From Candidatus Iainarchaeum sp. (GTDB lineage: Archaea > Iainarchaeota > Iainarchaeia > Iainarchaeales > JAFCFF01): a stretch of 15,544 nucleotides of DNA. Location of the stretch: assembly GCA_017608775.1 (NCBI GenBank), contig JAFCFF010000007.1:1-15544 (forward strand). The letters run 5' to 3'. The notes under the pieces are model-generated. The model did no database searches and was not told the origin of the DNA. It was given only the letters and a program-made list of their open reading frames with translations. A program made the position numbers and the translations under genes. Shown here piece by piece: positions 1 to 4,868 of this stretch. Numbering within the stretch: the stretch's first letter is position 1; every line of letters starts with the position of its first letter.

Positions 1-291
1 TTAAACATAGAAAGTGTTTTCCCATATCTACTTGGTGCAAACCTGGGTACAACATTTACAGCAATTTTGGTTGCCCTTGTCATCGGTAAGGAGGTTGGTT
101 TGGTGGTTGCTTTTGCTCATTTTATCTTCAACATCTTTGCGATATTTCTTTTCTATCCGCTGCGTTTTATTCCAATATACCTTGCCAAGCATCTTGGATA
201 CTTTATCTCAAAATACAGAGTGTTTGCCTTTGTTTATGTTTTTGTTGTTTTTTATGTCTTGCCGTTGATGCTTATTTTTGCTTTGAGGTGA
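1..291 (+). CDS. Na+/phosphate cotransporter family protein, C-terminal part (5' end outside window)
   Basis: The frame is open from base 1 to the TGA at 289-291, giving 96 residues of a protein that begins upstream. The segment GANLGTTFTA near the start matches the GANxGTTxTA signature of the Na/Pi-cotransporter repeat (family of bacterial NptA and eukaryotic NaPi-II). Two or three strongly hydrophobic segments follow, as expected for an inner-membrane carrier that moves phosphate with sodium. The protein stops soon after the last hydrophobic segment, so there is no PhoU-like cytoplasmic tail such as many bacterial members carry. Substrate is inferred from the family only; the N-terminal repeat lies outside the window. 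Confidence 0.8.
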   Translation, partial: LNIESVFPYLLGANLGTTFTAILVALVIGKEVGLVVAFAHFIFNIFAIFLFYPLRFIPIYLAKHLGYFISKYRVFAFVYVFVVFYVLPLMLIFALR

Positions 292-292
292 A

Positions 293-314
293 GATATTTA
301 AATCTTTTTATAAG
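293..314 (+). promoter_or_regulatory. TATA-like promoter of rpoK-rps17e
   Basis: The 64-nt gap before rpoK holds two AT boxes, TATTTAAAT and TTTTTATAA. Transcription starting about 26 nt downstream would give a leader of roughly 20-30 nt containing the AGGTG ribosome binding site at 346-350. Inferred from archaeal promoter geometry. Confidence 0.5.
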
Positions 315-355
315 AAAAGTATATTTGGGCCTATCCCAGCTAATTAGGTGTGTAG

Positions 356-541
356 ATGGAATACAACAGATATGAAAAAACAAGGCTTATCGGTGCAAGG
401 GCATTACAGCTTTCCCTGGGTGCTCCTGCTCTAGTTAAGATAAAAAAAGGAGACACCCCATATAAGATTGCCCTGACAGAGCTGGAGAAGGGAGTGTTAC
501 CACTAGAGGTATTAAGAGAAAAACCATACAAGGGAACGTGA
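356..541 (+). CDS. rpoK: DNA-directed RNA polymerase subunit K (Rpo6)
   Basis: A 61-residue protein with the hallmark RpoK/Rpb6 segment RYEKTRLIGARALQLSLGAP (residues 5-24), followed by the family's VLVKI-like strand and the closing segment KGVLPLEVLRE. RpoK is the archaeal counterpart of eukaryotic Rpb6 and bacterial omega; it clamps the largest polymerase subunit and helps assembly. The length is typical of archaeal RpoK, which lacks the acidic N-terminal tail of Rpb6. An AGGTG ribosome binding site lies 5 nt before the ATG. rps17e follows after only 4 nt, so the two are almost certainly co-transcribed. Confidence 0.96.
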   Translation: MEYNRYEKTRLIGARALQLSLGAPALVKIKKGDTPYKIALTELEKGVLPLEVLREKPYKGT

Positions 542-545
542 GAAG

Positions 546-752
546 ATGGGAACAGCTTTACCAAAGGTTTTCAAGAGGATGGCGGAGAAACTTGTTGAGG
601 AGTTTCCTGAGGAAATTGGGGATTTTGAAAAGAACAAAAAAGTAATAGACAGAATGAATCTTCCGTTCACAAAAAAAATGAGAAATTTAATTGCAGGACA
701 GATGGTAAGGCTTATAAAAAAGATGAAAAAAGAGAGAAAAAGTTTTGCGTGA
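546..752 (+). CDS. rps17e: 30S ribosomal protein S17e
   Basis: A 68-residue basic protein with the S17e pattern: an N-terminal MGxxxPKVFKRMAEKLVEEFP helix, the conserved DFEKNKKVI segment, and a C-terminal KKMRNLIAGQMVRLIKKMK block matching the family's SKKLRNRIAGYITR. S17e is an archaeal/eukaryotic-specific small-subunit protein of the 30S head. The length equals that of other archaeal S17e proteins. It begins 4 nt after the rpoK stop and has no promoter of its own visible, so it is read as the second gene of the operon. The next gene downstream is convergent. Confidence 0.9.
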   Translation: MGTALPKVFKRMAEKLVEEFPEEIGDFEKNKKVIDRMNLPFTKKMRNLIAGQMVRLIKKMKKERKSFA

Positions 753-768
753 GAGGTTTTTGGTTTTT

Positions 769-1575
769 CTAAAATTTTGAAAGAAGTCTTTTTAGTTCTA
801 AAACATATCCTCTTCTTAACTCGTGTAGGTATCTTTCCCTGTCTTTTTTTGGTGCTCTGTCAAACATAGAGTCAAACAGCCTTGTTTCCCTTACGATCGC
901 TGCTCTAAGTTTTTTAATATCCCTCTCGATCGGCCATCTTAGAAACTTAAGTTTATGGGCTATTTTTCCCTTAAAGGTCTTTGTTTTTTGTTTCAATCTT
1001 CCCACAAGAGTTTCAGTAAACTCTGGAATTGTATATTCTGTTGGTATTGGTAGGGCTGCTGTAAAAACCTTTAACAGACGGGTTGTTTCCTTTATGCCGT
1101 TGTAAAGAAGTTCTGGGTCTTTTTTGAAAAAAATTGAGTAATTCTCAAAAAAAACAGGTATTATTTTTTGGAGAAGTTGTTTTCTTATCTCCAACTCATG
1201 CTCCAAACCCAAAGATTCTGGTTTTCTATCACCCAGCTCAATCCTAAATCTTAGAGGTAAAAGATTTTCCTCTATCAGTGCGTCAAAAACAGCAGAGAGA
1301 TTTGTTGAGAAGCGCTCCTCTGTCTCAGAGTTATTTAAAATGGGTTTTAACAAGTAAAGAACATCCCTGGCAAGCTCTTTTTTATATTCGTCCTCCTTGA
1401 AAAAATATTGTTTTTCTCTGAGAAATTCATGGAAAGTTTTGTGTTTTTCTGAGGGAGTAGATGCATGAAACTCTCTCAAAAGAGCTATTTCTTCTTTTTT
1501 TGCCCCCAGGGTTTTTGAGGACAGATTTCTGGTTCTCTCTCTATAGTTTAATTGTGGCTTTCCTCTAGGAACCAT
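769..1575 (-). CDS. hypothetical all-helical cytoplasmic protein
   Basis: I do not recognise this protein. From the ATG at 1575 it is 268 residues, very rich in Lys, Glu, Leu and Arg, with predicted long amphipathic helices and no signal peptide, membrane segment or catalytic motif that I can see. A longer reading from a GTG at 1614 would add 13 residues. I prefer the ATG at 1575 because a TATA-like run (1595-1610) is centred about 27 nt upstream of it, the spacing of a leaderless archaeal gene, and that run would lie inside the longer version. Its composition resembles the two helical proteins at 9950-10657 and 10702-11238. It is convergent with rps17e and divergent from the DNA methyltransferase. 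Confidence 0.72.
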   Translation of the reverse strand: MVPRGKPQLNYRERTRNLSSKTLGAKKEEIALLREFHASTPSEKHKTFHEFLREKQYFFKEDEYKKELARDVLYLLKPILNNSETEERFSTNLSAVFDALIEENLLPLRFRIELGDRKPESLGLEHELEIRKQLLQKIIPVFFENYSIFFKKDPELLYNGIKETTRLLKVFTAALPIPTEYTIPEFTETLVGRLKQKTKTFKGKIAHKLKFLRWPIERDIKKLRAAIVRETRLFDSMFDRAPKKDRERYLHELRRGYVLELKRLLSKF

Positions 1576-1594
1576 CTTAAATACGAGAGAATAG

Positions 1595-1610
1595 TAAGTA
1601 TTAAAAATAT
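1595..1610 (-). promoter_or_regulatory. TATA-like promoter of the minus-strand helical protein gene
   Basis: Read on the minus strand this is AATATTTTTAATACTT, centred about 27 nt before the ATG at 1575. This spacing supports a leaderless transcript and decides the start between ATG 1575 and GTG 1614. Confidence 0.45.
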
Positions 1611-1662
1611 TCACAATAAGTTATTCTGACATTTTTATTAATGTTTTTAACAATTCCTTTTT

Positions 1663-2784
1663 ATGCAAAAAGAAGATTTCAAGAGATTTGTGAGATTTGA
1701 GGACAACACAAAACTGCCGATTTACAACTGGTTCTATTACAAAGAAGGATTTTCCAAAAACCTGGTTGAATGGGGGCTGAAAAATTTTTATAGTGGAGGA
1801 AGAGTAGTAGACCCTTTTTGTGGTGTTGGGACAACACTGCTTGTCTGTAAGGAGAGAGGAATAGATAGTCTGGGAATGGATGTTTTGCCAATTGCTGTTT
1901 TCTCCTCAAGGGTAAAAACAAGAAATTACAATATTGGAAAATTAAAAAACAAGTTAGAGGAAATCAAGAAAACCAAACCAGAGGAAATCAAAAAACCAAG
2001 AGCTGATTGGCTGAGAAAAGTTTTTTACTCCAGGACATTAAACGATTTGTGTTTCTACAAAAAACTTCTTGAGGAAGAAAAAGATGAAAAAGTAAGGGAT
2101 TTTTTTATTCTTGCCCTGATAAAAGCAACTGGCATTGTTGCAAGGGTAAAGAAGGTTGGTGGAAGCCTAAGAAGAGTAAGCAAACCAAAAATGCCGGTTA
2201 GGAAAATATTTTTGCAGAAGGCAGCAAAGATGATAAAGGACCTAGAAAAAACAAGAGGAAACTTTTCAAGCAAGGAGCCAACAACAATACAAAAAGATGC
2301 AAGAAAAATAGGGGAGTTTCTTGAGAAAGAAGGGTTTTCTCTGGCAGTGTTTTCCCCCCCATATCTAAACAAAATAGAGTATACAAAAGTCTACAAGTTG
2401 GAGAATTTCCTGTTTTTCGGAAAGCAAGAGACAAAAATACGTTCCTATCTTGGAGAGGAGCCAAGACAAGTGGTTGAGCTTGAGGGAGTCTTAGAAAAAT
2501 ACAACAAGGAAGCAGAGATTGTCAAGGCCTATCTTAAGGACATAAATATTTTCTTTGGTGGCTTGTATAAGGTTTTAGAAAAAAAAGGAAAAGCTGTTTG
2601 TGTTGTTGGTGGTGGTTGTCTGCCAAACAAACCTTTTAACGTTGACTGTATTTTTGAGGAGATAGCAAGGAAAAACGGTTTTTCTGTTCTTAAAAACATA
2701 GCAGCAAGAACCATACTTTGTCATAGAGACAGAACAAGAAAACTTGGGAGAGTTAGGGAAAACATTCTTGTTTTTGAAAAATAG
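1663..2784 (+). CDS. SPPY-type site-specific DNA methyltransferase (N4-cytosine or N6-adenine)
   Basis: A 373-residue class I methyltransferase acting on exocyclic amino groups of DNA. The SAM-binding motif I is DPFCGVGTT (residues 50-58), followed by the acidic GMD segment (71-73). The catalytic motif IV is SPPY (231-234), in the context FSPPYLNKIEYTKVYKLENF. The order motif I, long insert, motif IV fits the alpha or gamma arrangement, with the roughly 150-residue Lys-rich insert a candidate target-recognition region. SPPY is more usual in N4-cytosine enzymes, but the methylated base cannot be fixed from sequence. No restriction endonuclease is recognisable beside it, so it looks like an orphan methylase. 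An AT box near 1633-1642 lies about 26 nt before the ATG, suggesting a leaderless transcript. Confidence 0.85.
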   Translation: MQKEDFKRFVRFEDNTKLPIYNWFYYKEGFSKNLVEWGLKNFYSGGRVVDPFCGVGTTLLVCKERGIDSLGMDVLPIAVFSSRVKTRNYNIGKLKNKLEEIKKTKPEEIKKPRADWLRKVFYSRTLNDLCFYKKLLEEEKDEKVRDFFILALIKATGIVARVKKVGGSLRRVSKPKMPVRKIFLQKAAKMIKDLEKTRGNFSSKEPTTIQKDARKIGEFLEKEGFSLAVFSPPYLNKIEYTKVYKLENFLFFGKQETKIRSYLGEEPRQVVELEGVLEKYNKEAEIVKAYLKDINIFFGGLYKVLEKKGKAVCVVGGGCLPNKPFNVDCIFEEIARKNGFSVLKNIAARTILCHRDRTRKLGRVRENILVFEK

Positions 2785-2804
2785 GAAAATTTTGTTGAGT
2801 TTGG

Positions 2805-3137
2805 TTAATTTCCCTCTTTTCCGGAGGTAACTCCCTTATATGTCAGGTGTTTTGTAAGTCCGTTATCTCTCCAAGAGGCAGAAAAATATCTTCCCTCTCC
2901 TCTCTGAAGCCATACAAGTCTGTTTACAGGACCTGCTGGATCTTTCATTATATAGTTCAGGGAAAACTCAACCAAAACTCTGTCTCCTTCTATTCTATGA
3001 ACCTTAAACACGTTTTCCTTTCCGTCCCTCTCAAACTCCATTCCCTCACCAACCAAAACTTCTTTTCTTTTCTCTACCTTGGAAAAAGGTGGCTTCCAGT
3101 CCTGAACAATTGTCCTTATCTCAAACAAAGCTTTCAT
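2805..3137 (-). CDS. hypothetical protein, small and probably beta-rich
   Basis: I do not recognise this 110-residue protein. It has alternating hydrophobic/charged stretches such as VFKVHRIEGDRVLVEFSLNY that suggest a small beta-barrel or sandwich, several Trp residues, and no signal peptide or membrane segment. A GGTG ribosome binding site lies 6 nt upstream of its ATG on the minus strand. It is convergent with the DNA methyltransferase (20 nt between stops) and divergent from pth2 across a 156-nt intergenic region rich in dyads. Its position next to the methylase is suggestive of nothing specific; it lacks any nuclease motif I can see. Confidence 0.68.
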   Translation of the reverse strand: MKALFEIRTIVQDWKPPFSKVEKRKEVLVGEGMEFERDGKENVFKVHRIEGDRVLVEFSLNYIMKDPAGPVNRLVWLQRGEGRYFSASWRDNGLTKHLTYKGVTSGKEGN

Positions 3138-3293
3138 AAAACACCACTTTCTGGGGCTTAATCAAAAAATGTTTTTGATTTAAAAAGCTTAAGGTTAGCT
3201 TTTTTAGCTCTATTGGGGCTGGAATAAATAATCCTAACCTGGCTGTTGTTTAAAGGAAATTGTTCTTTAAAGTCTTTTGTTTTTTCTTATTTT
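3138..3293. promoter_or_regulatory. dyad-rich divergent intergenic region before pth2
   Basis: This 156-nt gap contains a perfect 9-bp inverted repeat with a 3-nt loop (3160-3168 with 3172-3180), an 8-bp inverted repeat (3182-3189 with 3197-3204), a 5-bp GC-richer hairpin (3206-3210 with 3216-3220) and a longer-range 7-bp pairing GGTTAG-type (3192-3198 with 3234-3240). The second and fourth pairings share bases 3197-3198 and so exclude each other. TATA-like boxes occur at 3178-3186 and near 3249-3255, the latter about 42 nt before the pth2 ATG. It may hold an operator, a small RNA or a folded leader; I cannot tell which. Confidence 0.4.
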
Positions 3294-3644
3294 ATGTCTT
3301 TAAAGCAGGTTTTTATTGTAAATAAAGACCTAAAGATGAAGCCAGGAAAGATAGCATCACAATGCTCACATGCTGCAGTATCTTCTTTTTTAAGTATGGT
3401 AGAGAAAGATAGGAAAAAGGCAGAAAAATGGCTTAGGGAAGGACAAAAAAAAATTATTTTAAAAGCATCTTTGGAAGATATGAAAAAAGTTTATGGAAAA
3501 GCAAAGAAGCTTGGGGTTTTCTCTGATTTCATAAAAGATGCCGGGCTGACACAGGTTCCAAGAGGAAGCCTAACTGTTCTTGTTCTTGGCCCGGAGGAGG
3601 AGAAGAAAATAGATCCTTTGATAAAAGATTTTAAGCTTGTTTAA
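3294..3644 (+). CDS. pth2: peptidyl-tRNA hydrolase, archaeal/eukaryotic type (Pth2)
   Basis: Pth2 frees tRNA from prematurely released peptidyl-tRNA by cleaving the ester bond. The family core is clear: KQVFIVNKDLKMKPGKIASQ (residues 4-23) with the conserved Lys19, followed by C-S-H26-A-A, and the C-terminal DAGLTQVPRGS segment (82-92) leading to a TVLVLGP strand. I start at the ATG at 3294, giving 116 residues, the family's usual length. An upstream in-frame ATG at 3246 would add 16 residues (a Phe/Ser-rich stretch) not found in the family. No strong ribosome binding site precedes 3294. The GTPase gene follows after 14 nt, probably in the same transcript. Confidence 0.93.
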   Translation: MSLKQVFIVNKDLKMKPGKIASQCSHAAVSSFLSMVEKDRKKAEKWLREGQKKIILKASLEDMKKVYGKAKKLGVFSDFIKDAGLTQVPRGSLTVLVLGPEEEKKIDPLIKDFKLV

Positions 3645-3658
3645 GGTCTTATTTTTTT

Positions 3659-4411
3659 ATGAAAATAGAACCAAGGGTTTTCAGGGCAATAAGAAAAGCC
3701 GATGTTGTTTTGGAGGTAATAGACGCTCGCTTTCCTGAGGAGACAAGAAGTAAGGGTATTGAGAGGGTTCTTGGAAAGCTTGGAAAAAAACTAATTATAG
3801 TTGCAAATAAAATAGACCTAATAAGCAAGAAAAAAAGAAAGAAACTTGAAAGAGATCTAAAGAAAAAAAACAACGTTGTTTTCATATCAACAAAAAAAAG
3901 ATTTGGGAGCGCACTCCTAAGAAAGGAGGTGAAAAGACTTGTTGGAGATAAAAAAGCAACAGTCTCTGTGATAGGTTTTCCAAACACAGGAAAAAGCTCT
4001 CTAATAAACATGTTAAGAGGGAAAAAAGTTGCAAGGACAAGCAGCATAGCCGGGTTTACAAGAGGGGAGCAATGGATAAAGCTTGATAGAAATATAAGAC
4101 TCATAGATACCCCGGGAAACATTCCGTTCAAAACACAAAACTATGTTTTCTTGGCTTTGATTGGGGCAATAAATCCAGAGGAAGTTAACGATCCGGTAAG
4201 AGTTGCGCTGGAAATTATTGATAGATTAAAAAAAGAAAACCCGCTCTTTCTTGAAAGAGAGTTCGATGTTTCTACGGAGATGAGCGAATACAATATTTTG
4301 GAGGAGATAACAAAAAAGAGAGGCAAGTTGCTTAGGGGCGGGGAGTTAAACATAGAGGAAATGTCAAGGATAATAATCAGGAAATGGCAAGGTGGGGAAA
4401 TAATTACCTAG
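3659..4411 (+). CDS. circularly permuted ribosome-assembly GTPase (YlqF/YawG family)
   Basis: A 250-residue GTPase with permuted motif order, diagnostic for the YlqF/RbgA-YawG-Nog2 group. G4 NKID (residues 50-53) comes first, then a G5-like ISTKK (76-80), then the P-loop G1 GFPNTGKS (106-113), a G2 Thr at about 134, and G3 DTPG (150-153). Family members bind the large ribosomal subunit and drive late assembly steps; archaeal members resemble eukaryotic Nog2/Lsg1. The C-terminal approximately 90 residues form a helical domain typical of the family. It follows pth2 by 14 nt. The 3' end is unusual: a 19-bp unit is tandemly duplicated across the stop codon (see the repeat feature). Confidence 0.92.
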   Translation: MKIEPRVFRAIRKADVVLEVIDARFPEETRSKGIERVLGKLGKKLIIVANKIDLISKKKRKKLERDLKKKNNVVFISTKKRFGSALLRKEVKRLVGDKKATVSVIGFPNTGKSSLINMLRGKKVARTSSIAGFTRGEQWIKLDRNIRLIDTPGNIPFKTQNYVFLALIGAINPEEVNDPVRVALEIIDRLKKENPLFLEREFDVSTEMSEYNILEEITKKRGKLLRGGELNIEEMSRIIIRKWQGGEIIT

Positions 4412-4436
4412 CCAAACAACAATTACCTAGCCAAAC
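4402..4436. repeat. 19-bp tandem duplication at a convergent gene junction
   Basis: AATTACCTAGCCAAAC occurs at 4402-4417 and again, identically, at 4421-4436, i.e. a 19-nt unit repeated 1.8 times. The palindrome CTAG in each copy can serve as a TAG stop in both directions: the first copy ends the GTPase (4409-4411), the second ends hjc (4427-4429). A single copy would make the two genes end on the same CTAG. Two identical copies suggest a recent duplication. Confidence 0.9.
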
Positions 4437-4813
4437 TTTTCAAGAAAAGTCTTAAATAGAATGGCTTTTTCCAGGTTTGAAAAGGAAAAGAATTTTTTAG
4501 TTTTCTTGAGGTGTTTTGGCTCTATAAGAAAGAATTTCCCCCTTGTTTTCCATGCAACAAACGCCTTGGCCCTTGACTCTTTTTTCCACTCAAGAAGCTC
4601 TTCCATCTGTTTTTTTGTTATAAAAAGTGTTTTTGTTTTTTTTGATTTTACCTCGAAAATAAACAGCTTACCTTTTTTCGCTGCTACGATGTCTGGGGTT
4701 GGTAGAGGAAAGGTTCCTGAACCAGCTGCCCTTAAAACCTGAAATCCCTCTTTGGCAAGCATATGAAGAAGCTCTCTCTCAGCCCTTGAGCCCTTTGCCT
4801 TTGTCTTTACCAT
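4427..4813 (-). CDS. hjc: archaeal Holliday junction resolvase Hjc
   Basis: A 128-residue nuclease of the PD-(D/E)XK superfamily. The N-terminal segment KGSRAERELL supplies Glu12; then come RAAGSG (28-33), PDIVA with Asp41, and the FEVKSKK segment with Glu54 and Lys56. These match the metal-binding and catalytic residues of archaeal Hjc, which resolves four-way DNA junctions as a homodimer. The length is typical. An AT box centred near 4840 lies about 27 nt before the ATG and is shared with the divergent murein-hydrolase-like gene, so the transcript is probably leaderless. It is convergent with the GTPase, with stop codons in adjacent copies of a 19-bp repeat. Confidence 0.95.
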   Translation of the reverse strand: MVKTKAKGSRAERELLHMLAKEGFQVLRAAGSGTFPLPTPDIVAAKKGKLFIFEVKSKKTKTLFITKKQMEELLEWKKESRAKAFVAWKTRGKFFLIEPKHLKKTKKFFSFSNLEKAILFKTFLEKFG

Positions 4814-4834
4814 TGAAAAAAAGAGGAGAGAAAA

Positions 4835-4845
4835 GAAATAAAAAG
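4835..4845. promoter_or_regulatory. shared bidirectional TATA-like element (hjc / murein hydrolase-like gene)
   Basis: GAAATAAAAAG sits in the middle of the 55-nt gap between two divergent ATGs, about 27 nt from hjc and 29 nt from the plus-strand gene. The geometry fits leaderless transcription both ways. Inferred from spacing. Confidence 0.4.
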
Positions 4846-4868
4846 AAAAATGTCTCTGTGTTTATTGA

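Noticed and set aside
1576..1614. GTG start at 1614 for the minus-strand helical protein
   Set aside because: It would place the TATA-like box inside the coding region; the ATG at 1575 has the expected leaderless spacing.
3246..3293. 16-residue N-terminal extension of Pth2 from an upstream ATG
   Set aside because: The extension is absent from the family and lies in a region with promoter-like and dyad sequence.
3649..4131. 160-codon open frame on the minus strand opposite the GTPase
   Set aside because: Antisense of a well-supported GTPase; its composition is that of a reading-frame shadow.
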